Assembly (NCBI RefSeq): GCF_028830055.1
Contig: NZ_CP101655.1
Coordinates: forward strand, 892,132-956,131
Reading direction: 5' to 3'
DNA: 64,000 nucleotides
Origin: Pseudomonas serboccidentalis
Lineage (GTDB): Bacteria; Pseudomonadota; Gammaproteobacteria; Pseudomonadales; Pseudomonadaceae
Position numbers and translations under genes: made by a program. Position 1 is the first letter of the stretch. Every line of letters starts with the position of its first letter. Positions 46,563-54,821 of this stretch are shown here, piece after piece. Under the pieces are notes generated by a model. That model saw nothing but the letters and a program-made list of their open reading frames with translations. It did no database searches and had not been told where the DNA came from.

Positions 46563-47066
46563 CTAGCAGTCCGGCTTGTCGGCGGTGAAACGCCGCGCCG
46601 GGTTTACTGCTGCGCCGAACTCGCGCAAGGCCTTGGCACCGATCAACAGCGGGTAGTTGAAGTTGCTGCGATCGGTCAGGTTGACCTCCACGGTACGCTT
46701 GACGTTGCCCAGACACAGCTCCAGATCGACCACCGGGCGCTTGGCGACTTCGCTGCTGTCGCTTTCGTCTTCCTCATCCGAACGGCTCTTGATCTTGCTG
46801 ATCCGCGCGATCTTGTGTTCGTAGACCTTGTTGCTGGCGTCCTTGGTGGCGAGGCGGAAACGCACCCAGTTTTCACCGTCACGGGTGAAGGTTTCGATGT
46901 CCTTGGCCGACAGCGAGGCGGTCAGTGCGCCGGTGTCCATTTTGGCCTTGAGCACTTCACCGCCGATTTCCGGCAGCGCAATGTATTCGTAGCGCCCGTA
47001 CAGGGTCGGCTCGGCGGCCATGACCGGCAGGGCGACGAGGGCAAACAGTGCAAGGAGAGATTTCAC
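46563..47066 (-). CDS. Retropepsin-like protein (DUF785/RimB-type) with signal peptide
   Basis: About 167 aa starting at GTG 47066 with AAGGAAG upstream. The signal peptide reads KSLLALFALVALPVMAAEP. The domain has the aspartyl-protease-like motif KMDTGALTASLSA (DTGA) and closes with LIGAKALREFGAAVNP. The family is annotated as ATP-dependent zinc protease or RimB, but no rimK lies nearby and an exported form suggests a different envelope role. It is immediately upstream of creBCD on the same strand, 67 bp away. Confidence 0.82.
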   Translation of the reverse strand: MKSLLALFALVALPVMAAEPTLYGRYEYIALPEIGGEVLKAKMDTGALTASLSAKDIETFTRDGENWVRFRLATKDASNKVYEHKIARISKIKSRSDEEDESDSSEVAKRPVVDLELCLGNVKRTVEVNLTDRSNFNYPLLIGAKALREFGAAVNPARRFTADKPDC

Positions 47067-47405
47067 GTAAGGGGCTTCCTTGGAAAATGAGGGCTCAACG
47101 CCGAATTCTAGACCGCGAAAAAACACGATAGTTGGTTTACCGCCAACCTTTGTGGCGAGGGAGCTTGCTCCCGCTCGACGACGCAGTCGGCGTAAAAACC
47201 AGCCTGCATGTTTCGCCTGACACACCGAGGTGAATGGATTTGGGGCCGCTTCGCAGCCCAGCGGGAGCAAGCTCCCTCGCGTCAGGGTGGTGCGTAATCA
47301 TTCAAAGCATACCGGCCCAAAAGTGAAACATTCGTCAGCCCCGATTTGGCCTGTCGTCCGAAGCCACTTATCATGGCGCGCCCATCCGCCTTCATAGAGT
47401 TGCTT
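47067..47405. other. 339-bp gap between divergent genes
   Basis: Mostly a REPIN-like element of about 130 bp (47151-47280). The remainder should hold the promoters of the retropepsin-like and acyltransferase genes; no clear operator was seen. Confidence 0.6.
47151..47280. repeat. Long REP-ended element, GGGAGCTTGCTCCC type
   Basis: Ends TGTGGCGAGGGAGCTTGCTC and its inverse, about 130 bp apart, with secondary inner repeats. Same layout as 53872-54003 and 62896-63029. Confidence 0.8.
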
Positions 47406-48293
47406 ATGCGCCGCCTGCTCACCGGCTGTTTCGTCACCCTGCTGCTGTTGCTCAACACCCTGATCCTGATCGGGCCGTTGATGGTCTTTGCTCTGCTCAA
47501 GCTGATCGCGCCCGGGCGCTGGCGCGATTACGCGTCGTGGGCGGTGATGTGGATCGCCGAGACCTGGGCCGAAATCGACAAGCTGATCTTTCGCCTGTGC
47601 ATCCCCACCCAATGGGACATTCGCGGCGGCGAAGACCTGCGCGGTGACACCTCGTATCTGGTGGTCAGCAACCACCAGTCGTGGGTCGACATCCCGGCGC
47701 TGATCCAGACCCTCAACCGGCGCACGCCGTTCTTCAAGTTCTTCCTCAAGAAAGAGCTGATCTGGGTGCCGTTCCTGGGCCTGGCGTGGTGGGCGCTGGA
47801 TTACCCGTTCATGAAGCGCTACACCAAGGCGTTCCTGGCCAAGCACCCGGAACTGGCGGGCAAGGATCTGGAAATCACCAGACAGGCCTGCGAGTTGTTC
47901 AAGCGTCAGCCAGTGACGGTGGTCAACTATCTGGAAGGTACCCGCTACACTGCGGCGAAAAGCGCGCAGCAGCAGTCACCGTTCAAGCACCTGCTCAAGC
48001 CCAAGGCTGGCGGCGTGGCATTTGTTCTGGCGGCGATGGGGGAGCAGTTGGACGCCATCCTCGACGTGACCGTGGTTTATCCACAGCAGACGATTCCGGG
48101 GTTCTGGGATCTGATCAGCGGTAGCGTGCCGCGGGTGATCGTCGACATCAAGACCCGCGAACTCGACCCGGCGCTGTCACAGGGTGATTACGAGAACGAT
48201 CCGGTGTTTCGCGAGCAGGTCCAGAGCTGGGTCAACCAGCTCTGGACCGAGAAGGATCAGCGCATCACCGAACTGCGCGGCGAGCGCGGCTGA
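47406..48293 (+). CDS. YihG/PlsC-like membrane acyltransferase
   Basis: 295 aa. An N-terminal transmembrane segment (LLTGCFVTLLLLLNTLILIG) precedes the acyltransferase motifs: NHQSWVD (HX4D) near residue 90 and YLEGTR (EGTR block) near 180. It probably acylates a lysophospholipid or related acceptor at the inner membrane. ATG 47406 gives the family-like start MRRLLTGCF; an in-frame ATG at 47373 is less supported. Confidence 0.88.
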   Translation: MRRLLTGCFVTLLLLLNTLILIGPLMVFALLKLIAPGRWRDYASWAVMWIAETWAEIDKLIFRLCIPTQWDIRGGEDLRGDTSYLVVSNHQSWVDIPALIQTLNRRTPFFKFFLKKELIWVPFLGLAWWALDYPFMKRYTKAFLAKHPELAGKDLEITRQACELFKRQPVTVVNYLEGTRYTAAKSAQQQSPFKHLLKPKAGGVAFVLAAMGEQLDAILDVTVVYPQQTIPGFWDLISGSVPRVIVDIKTRELDPALSQGDYENDPVFREQVQSWVNQLWTEKDQRITELRGERG

Positions 48294-48294
48294 A

Positions 48295-48852
48295 TCAGCT
48301 ACCGGTGCCGGCGCCCCAGATGCTGCCCAGGCTCTGCAGCAGCGGGCCGCCGACGCCTTGATCACCCAGATACTTGAGAAGCACCGGAGCAAACTGACCG
48401 ACCATGCCACTGTCCATGCCCAACGCACCGAAGGCGTTGTTCAGGTCGCTGGTATTTTTGACGTTGCCCAGTGCATTTTCCAGCCCGGCCGACTTGCCCG
48501 ACGAGCCCAGCAAACCGCTCAACGCAGCCAGATTGCCACTGCCGCCCGACAGCTTGTCGATGCCCGGCACTTCTTTGGCCAACTGCGAATAATCGGTGCT
48601 GCTCAATTGGTTCTTGGCCAAACCAAGCATGGCGCTGGTGCCACCGACGGCTTGCTGAGGCGTAACACCGAGACCGGTCACGGCTTGCAGCAAACCGGCG
48701 GTTTCCGAGGTCGGCGCAGCAGCGGCAGCCTTGTCGCCGCCCTGCATGCCCGAAACCGCACCGGCGACATCGTTCAAGCTGAAACCGGCGAACACCGGAC
48801 CGGCCGCCAGAGTCATCAGTGAAGCCAAGGCAATACCGCGTGAAATCTTCAT
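48295..48852 (-). CDS. DUF2780 exported protein
   Basis: 185 aa. A clear signal peptide (SRGIALASLMTLAAGPVFAG, cleavage after VFA) is followed by a Gly/Ala-rich helical protein with LLQAVTGLGVTPQQAVGG and a C-terminal YLGDQGVGGPLLQSLGSIW. It matches the DUF2780 (VcgC/VcgE-type) pattern. Function is unknown. It ends 1 bp from the convergent acyltransferase stop. Confidence 0.85.
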   Translation of the reverse strand: MKISRGIALASLMTLAAGPVFAGFSLNDVAGAVSGMQGGDKAAAAAPTSETAGLLQAVTGLGVTPQQAVGGTSAMLGLAKNQLSSTDYSQLAKEVPGIDKLSGGSGNLAALSGLLGSSGKSAGLENALGNVKNTSDLNNAFGALGMDSGMVGQFAPVLLKYLGDQGVGGPLLQSLGSIWGAGTGS

Positions 48853-49087
48853 TCAGACATCCTCTTGCGCTGTGGTAACCGCCCTTCAATAGGCGGCGAA
48901 ACTGCCGGTTTGACCGGGTATCCGCTGGCATGTTCCTCGCCGGCGCATCCATTTTCAGGAAAGCCACGTCTATAAAACGTGAAACCGCGGATAACCCGAG
49001 ATGAATGGCACAAGCGCTGCCGCTGAACTAGCCTGAGAACAGCCCGAGCAGCGCCCTCGTCGCCCGTCTATTGTCTGGAGAACCGTC

Positions 49088-49636
49088 ATTTCCACCGCCG
49101 ACACCGATCAGTTGCGCCAGCTGTTGGCCCAGTGTTCACTGGGCGACCGGCGTGCGTTCGAAATCCTCTATCGCAGCGTCGGCCCGCGCTTGCACGGTGT
49201 CGCCCTGCGATTCATGGGCCGGGCGGATCTGGCCGAGGAAGTGCTGCAGGAAAGCTTCGTGCGCATCTGGAACAACGCCTCGCGCTACGAAGCTCATTTG
49301 TCCGCGCCGCTGACCTGGATGATCACCATCACCCGCCACCAGGCCATCGACCAATTGCGCAAGCATCGCGACCGGCCGCTGACGGAGGTCGAACAGGACG
49401 CTCTTGCAGACGAAGGCCCTTCGGCGCTTGAGCTGTTGAACAGCAGCCGTGAGGCCAGCGCGCTGCACCGCTGCCTCGACACCCTCGACGGCCAGCAGCG
49501 CCAATCGATCACCGTCGCCTATTTTCAGGGGCTATCCTGCGCGGAACTGGCCGACCACCTAGCCGCACCACTGGGCTCGGTAAAATCATGGATTCGCCGC
49601 GGCATGGAACGTCTGCGCAGGTGCCTTGAATCATGA
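49088..49636 (+). CDS. SigK-type ECF sigma factor, probable ATT start
   Basis: About 182 aa if translation starts at ATT 49088. Region 2 reads RRAFEILYRSVGPRLHGVAL and AEEVLQESFVRIW; region 4 reads SITVAYFQGLSCAELADHLA and PLGSVKSWIRRGMERLRRCL. The only good ribosome site (GGAG, 49077-49080) is 7 nt before the ATT; the first conventional start, TTG 49112, has none and would trim the N terminus. It overlaps the anti-sigma gene by 4 nt. Confidence 0.88.
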   Translation: MSTADTDQLRQLLAQCSLGDRRAFEILYRSVGPRLHGVALRFMGRADLAEEVLQESFVRIWNNASRYEAHLSAPLTWMITITRHQAIDQLRKHRDRPLTEVEQDALADEGPSALELLNSSREASALHRCLDTLDGQQRQSITVAYFQGLSCAELADHLAAPLGSVKSWIRRGMERLRRCLES

Positions 49637-50307
49637 ACTACCAGACCCCTGCCCTGCGCCGCGCCCTCGCGGCCGATTACGCCATCGGCCTGATGTCCTC
49701 GGCGGCGCGTCGGCGTTTTGAACAGTTGCTGCTGGACGATGCCGCACTTCGCGCGGAACTCGCGCACTGGCAGCACAGCCTCGCCAGCCTGACCGATCCG
49801 ATACCGGAGCAGCCAGTGCCGGAACACGTCTGGCAAGGCATCACCGCGCGGATCGAACCGCAAGTACTGCATGTCCCCGAAAAACGCCCGTTCTGGAACT
49901 GGCTGCGAATCACCGCCGCAGTCTGTTCGATCGTGGTGCTGGTGTTCCTCGGCTCGCTGTACAACCGCGACGACGCCCGCTACCACGCCACCCTGCTGAC
50001 CGCAGACGCGCAACCAGCGCTGAAGGTCGAGGCGCATGCGGATTATCTGCAAGTCGAGCCGTTGACATTGGCGGCCGTTGATGCGGATCGTAGCCTGGAG
50101 TTGTGGGCGATTCCGGCGGATGGCAAACCGATCTCGCTGGGGGTGATTCCGGTGGGAGGCAAAGGCAAGGTTGAGTTGAACGAGGCGCAGCAAGCCTTGA
50201 TCGGTAAACCGATCGCGCTGGCGGTAAGTCTTGAGCCTAAAGGTGGTTCGCCGACCGGGCAGCCGACAGGGCCGGTTCTCTATCAGGGTGCTTTAGCAGC
50301 CCTCTAA
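49633..50307 (+). CDS. RskA-family anti-sigma factor
   Basis: 224 aa. The N-terminal zinc-less anti-sigma domain (LAADYAIGLMSSAARRRFEQ) is followed by one transmembrane helix (ITAAVCSIVVLVFLGSLY, about 95-112) and a periplasmic RskA domain (ELWAIPADGKPISLGVIPVG). It should hold the upstream ECF sigma factor inactive. A decayed copy of its 3' end lies at 51173-51260. Confidence 0.92.
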   Translation: MNYQTPALRRALAADYAIGLMSSAARRRFEQLLLDDAALRAELAHWQHSLASLTDPIPEQPVPEHVWQGITARIEPQVLHVPEKRPFWNWLRITAAVCSIVVLVFLGSLYNRDDARYHATLLTADAQPALKVEAHADYLQVEPLTLAAVDADRSLELWAIPADGKPISLGVIPVGGKGKVELNEAQQALIGKPIALAVSLEPKGGSPTGQPTGPVLYQGALAAL

Positions 50308-50312
50308 TGCAA

Positions 50313-50386
50313 AGATCAAAAGATCGCAGCCTTCGGCAGCTCCTACATAAATCCCGTGTAGGAGCTGCCGAAGGCTGCGATCTTTT
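50313..50386. repeat. REPIN, GATCGCAGCCTTCGGCAGCTC type
   Basis: Near-perfect inverted pair directly after the anti-sigma stop. Confidence 0.87.
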
Positions 50387-50516
50387 AGGTTCTTTAGTTG
50401 CAAGCCAGCGAATCGATATTTCGAAATGAACTATAAACCTGTCAGATCTGACAGTAGGAAGTTTTTTGTTGTGCTTGAACAATTGGCACTCCAGAAAATG
50501 TAACGGAGTACACAAC

Positions 50517-50912
50517 ATGTTGAAGAAACTTACCGCTGGCGCTTTGATTACTTTGGCTCTCTCGACTACTGCCTATGCGAGCACCTGTCCACCTGCCAGT
50601 TCTTTCACGAAGAAAAATGATGGCACATTTGAGGTGAGTGGACCGACCAAGAAGCTGACTGTCGACGTTGACCCTGCGAGCACCAGCGAGAGTGCTGCGC
50701 AAGCGCTCAAATTTACTGCGGCACGCATCAAGGATAAAGACAGCAATGACGCCAGAGTCGTCTGCCAGTACGAAGACGGCAAAATGAAACCGGATATTGG
50801 GGCATCGCTCGTCTGGCCAACGGGAAAACCAACTGCCGGCGACGGTGGCAATTGGCAAGGCGATGATTGCGCCACCAAAGACGGTGACGTTCAAAAGTGC
50901 GCGTTCAAATAA
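50517..50912 (+). CDS. Small secreted Cys-rich protein (DUF3757-like)
   Basis: 131 aa. The signal peptide KKLTAGALITLALSTTAYAS is followed by a mature protein beginning near TCPPASSF. It has four Cys (CPPAS, CQYED, CATKD, CAFK), suggesting two disulfides, and is Lys/Asp/Thr-rich and polar. It resembles small Pseudomonas DUF3757 proteins; function is unknown. The flanking duplicated fragments and a visibly lower GC than neighbours suggest acquisition. Confidence 0.75.
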   Translation: MLKKLTAGALITLALSTTAYASTCPPASSFTKKNDGTFEVSGPTKKLTVDVDPASTSESAAQALKFTAARIKDKDSNDARVVCQYEDGKMKPDIGASLVWPTGKPTAGDGGNWQGDDCATKDGDVQKCAFK

Positions 50913-50939
50913 CGTACGCAAGGTTGAACATCTACAAAA

Positions 50940-50962
50940 AAAGGCAGCCCATGGCTGCCTTT
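50940..50962. terminator. Bidirectional terminator-like hairpin
   Basis: Perfect arms AAAGGCAGCC/GGCTGCCTTT with a 3-base loop, 27 bp after the secreted-protein stop. A-rich on the left and T-ended on the right. Confidence 0.75.
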
Positions 50963-50967
50963 CCCAA

Positions 50968-51147
50968 GCTTGAGATCCGGATGGTTGGACACCACCGCGA
51001 TGTACATCAACAACTGGTCGGTGCGCGGGCGATAGAGCAGGCCGTTGAGGCAGTGATCGGCCAAGGACACCATGCTCACCACGTTCGCCGGTAGTTCGGC
51101 GCGGTCATTTCAAAGTCCATGCCGAGCGCCTGTCCTCACTCGACGAG
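50968..51147 (-). pseudogene. Fragment of a purU paralog
   Basis: Aligns with 53402-53585 inside purU at roughly 80% by eye, with small indels. On the minus strand it still encodes SLADHCLNGLLYRPRTDQLL and VVSNHPDLK, matching PurU KADHCLNDLLYRQRIGQLS. There is no start or complete domain. The divergence suggests a decayed second purU, not a recent copy. Confidence 0.85.
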
Positions 51148-51172
51148 ATCGGGTGCAGAAGGTCGTAGGTGA

Positions 51173-51260
51173 CGGTAAGCCTTGAGCCCAAAACAGGATT
51201 GCAGACCGGGCATCCGACTAGGCCGGTTCTCTATCAAAGGGCATTGGCCCCTATCTGAAT
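51173..51260 (+). pseudogene. Fragment of an anti-sigma gene 3' end
   Basis: Aligns with 50222-50308, the last about 28 codons of the RskA gene: shared GTAAG-CTTGAGCC, GACCGGGCA, GGCCGGTTCTCTATCA and the stop region. It is isolated from any coding frame. Confidence 0.8.
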
Positions 51261-51302
51261 TTTTTAGGCGTTTAACCAATCTATCAAATGGGAATCACGG
51301 GC

Positions 51303-51515
51303 ATGGCAAACAGACAAACCGGTACGGTCAAATGGTTTAGCGAAGAAAAAGGCTTTGGTTTCATTACTCCAGCTGGCGGCGGCGATGATCTTTTTGTCCA
51401 TTTCAAGGCTATTGAGATTGATGGAGACAAAACTCTCGAAGAAGGGCAAACGGTTTCATTCGTAGCCGAGAGGGGACAAAAAGGAATGCAAGCAGCCCAA
51501 GTTCGCCCTGAATGA
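51303..51515 (+). CDS. Cold-shock protein (CspA family)
   Basis: 70 aa cold-shock domain. RNP1 is KGFGFI and RNP2 is LFVHF, with [20 protein letters not shown] at the start; the Glu in SEEKG replaces the commoner Asn/Asp. It binds single-stranded RNA/DNA. ATG 51303 is taken over an in-frame ATG five codons earlier. A strong terminator follows. Confidence 0.94.
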   Translation: MANRQTGTVKWFSEEKGFGFITPAGGGDDLFVHFKAIEIDGDKTLEEGQTVSFVAERGQKGMQAAQVRPE

Positions 51516-51540
51516 TCCCTGGTCATAAAAAACCAAACAG

Positions 51541-51567
51541 AAACGGCACCTTAGCGGTGCCGTTTTT
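51541..51567. terminator. Terminator between convergent csp and fdhA
   Basis: AAACGGCACC/GGTGCCGTTT arms with a 5-base loop, followed by TTT on the plus strand. Serves csp and perhaps fdhA. Confidence 0.9.
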
Positions 51568-51583
51568 TCATCTTGGTTAAGCA

Positions 51584-52783
51584 TTACGCCGCACTAAACA
51601 ACTTATGCGGATCAATCACAAACTTCTTCGGCACACCGGCATCGAACTCGCCGTACCCTTCCGGCGCCTGATCGAGGCTGATCACCTGCACGCCCACCAC
51701 TTCGGCGATGTTGATGCGGTCCCACATGATGGCCTGCATCAGTTGGCGGTTGTACTTCATCACCGGGGTCTGGCCAGTGTGGAAGCTGTGGGATTTGGCC
51801 CAGCCCAGACCGAAGCGGATGCTCAGGCTGCCCATTTTCGCGGCAGCGTCGACAGCGCCCGGGTCTTCGGTCACGTACAGGCCCGGAATACCGATCTTGC
51901 CGGCTACGCGCACCACGCCCATCAGCGAGTTGAGCACGGTGGCCGGGGCCTCGGCTTTCACCCCGTCATGGCCGTGACCACGGGCTTCGAAGCCCACGCA
52001 GTCCACTGCACAATCGACTTCCGGTTCGCCCAGCAGTGCGGCGATCTGTTCGTGCAGCGGGGTGTCTTGCGACAGGTCGACCACTTCAAAACCCTGGGCC
52101 TTGGCGTGAGCCAGGCGGATGGTGTTGACGTCGCCGATGATCACCACCGCCGCGCCCAGCAGACGTGCGGAAGCGGCTGCGGCCAGACCGACCGGGCCGG
52201 CGCCCGCGATGTAAACGGTGCTGCCCGGGCCGACGCCTGCAGTGACCGCACCGTGATAGCCGGTCGGCAGAATGTCGGAGAGGCAGGTCAGGTCACGGAT
52301 TTTCTCCATGGCCTTGTCGCGATCCGGCAGTTTCAGCAGGTTGAAGTCGGCGTACGGCACCAGCACGTACTCGGCCTGGCCGCCGGTCCAGTCGCCCATG
52401 TCGACGTAACCGTAGGCACCGCCGGCACGGGCCGGGTTGACGGTCAGGCAGACGCCGGTGTGTTGCTCCTTGCAGGAACGGCAGCGCCCGCAAGCCACGT
52501 TGAACGGCACTGAGACCAGGTCGCCGATTTTCAGGTTCTCGACATCGGAACCCTTTTCGATCACTTCGCCGGTGATTTCATGCCCCAGCACCAGACCGGT
52601 CTGCGCCGTTGTACGGCCGCGCACCATGTGCTGGTCAGAGCCACAAATGTTGGTGGACACCACACGCAGGATCACACCGTGTTCGATCTTCCTGCCGCGC
52701 GGGTCCTGCATTTTCGGATAGTCGATTTTCTGCACTTCGACCTTGCCAGCGCCGAGATACACCACACCACGATTGCCAGACAT
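51584..52783 (-). CDS. fdhA: Glutathione-independent formaldehyde dehydrogenase
   Basis: 399 aa zinc-dependent medium-chain dehydrogenase. Catalytic zinc ligands lie in NICGSDQH (Cys46) and GHEITGE (His67); structural zinc cysteines are in CGRCRSCKEQHTGVC. The NAD-binding motif is YIAGAGPVGLAAAASARLLG. It matches the P. putida glutathione-independent enzyme. It sits downstream of the sarcosine genes on the same strand and would oxidise formaldehyde released by demethylation. Confidence 0.95.
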   Translation of the reverse strand: MSGNRGVVYLGAGKVEVQKIDYPKMQDPRGRKIEHGVILRVVSTNICGSDQHMVRGRTTAQTGLVLGHEITGEVIEKGSDVENLKIGDLVSVPFNVACGRCRSCKEQHTGVCLTVNPARAGGAYGYVDMGDWTGGQAEYVLVPYADFNLLKLPDRDKAMEKIRDLTCLSDILPTGYHGAVTAGVGPGSTVYIAGAGPVGLAAAASARLLGAAVVIIGDVNTIRLAHAKAQGFEVVDLSQDTPLHEQIAALLGEPEVDCAVDCVGFEARGHGHDGVKAEAPATVLNSLMGVVRVAGKIGIPGLYVTEDPGAVDAAAKMGSLSIRFGLGWAKSHSFHTGQTPVMKYNRQLMQAIMWDRINIAEVVGVQVISLDQAPEGYGEFDAGVPKKFVIDPHKLFSAA

Positions 52784-52852
52784 GCTTTCACCTCGCTGTT
52801 GTTTTTATGGAACCGCGTTGCCCAGGCAGGCAGCGCGTTAAGTGCTCGGTAA

Positions 52853-52929
52853 ATCAAAAGATCGCAGCCTTCGGCAGCTCCTGCATAAATCGCATCCCCT
52901 GTAGGAGCTGCCGAAGGCTGCGATCTTTT
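52853..52929. repeat. REPIN, GATCGCAGCCTTCGGCAGCTC type
   Basis: Inverted pair between purU and fdhA. Confidence 0.86.
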
Positions 52930-52935
52930 AGCTAT

Positions 52936-53793
52936 CTAAAGAACGACGGTTCTATTGGCGTTCAAAAACACCCTTCTTTCGATGTGATAACCAACGGCCC
53001 GGGCCAGCGTCAGGCCCTCGATATCCCGCCCCTTGGCAATCAGATCCTCAGGGTAATGACTGTGATCCACCGCCTCGACGCCCTGGGCGATGATCGGCCC
53101 CTCGTCGAGATCGTTGTTGATGTAATGCGCCGTGGCGCCCACCAGTTTCACACCCTTGTTGTAGGCCTGGTGATACGGCTTGGCGCCCTTGAACCCCGGC
53201 AGCAGCGAGTGATGGATATTGATCGCCTTGCCATCGAGTTTGCGGCACAGCTCCGGCGACAGCACCTGCATGTAGCGGGCGAGGATCACCAGTTCGGCGC
53301 CGGATTCTTCGATCACCTGCCACACCTGACGCTCCTGCGACGGCTTGTCGTTGGGGTCGAGGGGGAAGTGGTAATAAGGGATCTGATGCCAATCAGCCAA
53401 GGGCTTGAGATCCGGGTGGTTGGACACCACCGCCGCGACGTCCATCGACAACTGGCCGATGCGCTGGCGGTAGAGCAAGTCGTTGAGGCAGTGATCGGCC
53501 TTGGAGACCATGATCACTACTTTCGGCCGGTAGTTCGGCGCCGTCAGTTCGAAGACCATGCCGAACGCCTGCCCACGCTCGGCGAGGCCGGCGCGGAAGG
53601 ACTGTTCGTCGAAGCCATCGGGCTGACGGAATTCCACACGAATGAAGAAACGGCCCGATAGCCGGTCATCGAACGAGTGGTGCTCGGTGACGTAGCAACC
53701 CTGCTCGAACAGAAAACGCGTCACCGCGTCCACGGTGCCGAGCACGCTGGGGCAGTCGGCGGTCAGAATCCATGTGTCTGGGGCGCGGCTCAT
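52936..53793 (-). CDS. purU: Formyltetrahydrofolate deformylase PurU
   Basis: 285 aa. The N-terminal ACT domain (TWILTADCPSVLGTVDAVTR) is followed by the formyltransferase-like catalytic domain with SVYHSLLPGF-like INIHHSLLPGFKGAKPYHQA and the active Asp in YINNDLDEGPIIAQ. It releases formate from 10-formyl-THF and so balances C1 units produced by sarcosine oxidation and GlyA. It is followed on the same strand by fdhA. Confidence 0.95.
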   Translation of the reverse strand: MSRAPDTWILTADCPSVLGTVDAVTRFLFEQGCYVTEHHSFDDRLSGRFFIRVEFRQPDGFDEQSFRAGLAERGQAFGMVFELTAPNYRPKVVIMVSKADHCLNDLLYRQRIGQLSMDVAAVVSNHPDLKPLADWHQIPYYHFPLDPNDKPSQERQVWQVIEESGAELVILARYMQVLSPELCRKLDGKAINIHHSLLPGFKGAKPYHQAYNKGVKLVGATAHYINNDLDEGPIIAQGVEAVDHSHYPEDLIAKGRDIEGLTLARAVGYHIERRVFLNANRTVVL

Positions 53794-53871
53794 GGGGCGG
53801 TGACTCCTGTTTCAAACGCGGTGTTCACAGAGGGCCCGGTACTGGAGCTGGCCTGTGCTGGAATGCCTTTT

Positions 53872-54003
53872 TGTGGCGAGGGGGCTTGCCCCCGTTCGGC
53901 TGCGAAGCAGTCGCAAACCTGCGAATCCGATTTACCTGATGAAACACGTTGGCTGGTTTTGGGGCGGCTTCGCCACCCAACGGGGGCAAGCCCCCTCACT
54001 ACA
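53872..54003. repeat. Long REP-ended element, GGGGGCTTGCCCCC type
   Basis: Ends TTGTGGCGAGGGGGCTTGCC and its inverse about 130 bp apart, with inner GGCTGCGAAGCAG-type repeats. Between soxG and purU. Confidence 0.82.
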
Positions 54004-54029
54004 AAAAGCAGCCATAACCGTCAATCGTG

Positions 54030-54662
54030 TCAGGCCTGGACGCTGAGGCCGTACTCGGCCGACGCATCCTGCAACCACAACCACCAGTAATCCGAGAAGC
54101 TGCGGCGGATCAGCAGTTCCCAGGTGTCTTCGGCGGTGTGGCGAATCATCAGCTGCGACTTGGCGAACACCGTGCCGACCGCTTTGCCGACCGGAAAGTT
54201 GTTCGGGTGCACGTCGTAGCTGGTGGACTTCATCAGCACCTGACGCACGTTCGGCCCGCTGAGTTCGAGCACTTGCTGGCCGCCGCTGACGTTGACGATC
54301 GCAATGTGCAGATCGCCCAGCGCTTCGCGCAGTTTCTGTTCGGCGGCGAACTCTTCACCGCTCGGCACGATCAGCAGCCACTCATCCGGGCCCATCCATT
54401 GCAGGCTGGTTTCGCCTTTGACGATCACGCTCAGGGCGCCGGGCAATTCGATGCCCAGGGCCTTGTGCACACCGGCGGCGAAGGCTGCATCGTGGCCATC
54501 GCCACGAATGGTCAGATGGCCGAGAAGTTTCTTTTCACGCACGATCACGCCGGCGTTCTTGCGGCCCTTGCCGACCAGGCTGGCGAGGTCGGCATGGTGC
54601 AGCGACGACTCGGCACGGGCACCGGTGGTTGGGCGTTGTTGGTACACGTTGGCTGTGGTCAT
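54030..54662 (-). CDS. soxG: Sarcosine oxidase gamma subunit
   Basis: 210 aa. It starts MTTANVYQQRPTTGARAESS with AGGAAGG upstream. GcvT-like fold segments include MGPDEWLLIVPSG, LELSGPNVRQVLMKSTSYDV and the C-terminal RSFSDYWWLWLQDAS. The gamma subunit is needed for the heterotetrameric enzyme. A REPIN separates it from soxA by about 160 bp, unlike the tight soxB-D-A spacing. Confidence 0.93.
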   Translation of the reverse strand: MTTANVYQQRPTTGARAESSLHHADLASLVGKGRKNAGVIVREKKLLGHLTIRGDGHDAAFAAGVHKALGIELPGALSVIVKGETSLQWMGPDEWLLIVPSGEEFAAEQKLREALGDLHIAIVNVSGGQQVLELSGPNVRQVLMKSTSYDVHPNNFPVGKAVGTVFAKSQLMIRHTAEDTWELLIRRSFSDYWWLWLQDASAEYGLSVQA

Positions 54663-54713
54663 AAAGCACCTTCCTGAATTCTGACTTGAACCCTTTGCAA
54701 GCAGATCTACCGC

Positions 54714-54779
54714 TATCGCGAGCAGGCTCACTCCTACAAGGGGTACGCGATCACCTGTAGGAGTGAGCCTGCTCGCGAT
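54714..54779. repeat. REPIN inside the sox operon, TCGCGAGCAGGCTCACTCC type
   Basis: Inverted pair between soxA and soxG. Confidence 0.86.
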
Positions 54780-54821
54780 GAAGTCACCGCGGTGCGACTG
54801 CACTCCACAGGAGCCGAACCA

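Larger units (their letters stand above)
50913..51302. other. 390-bp region with gene fragments between the secreted protein and cold-shock genes
   Basis: It holds a palindromic terminator (50940-50962), a purU-like fragment (50968-51147) and an anti-sigma 3' fragment (51173-51260). Confidence 0.75.
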
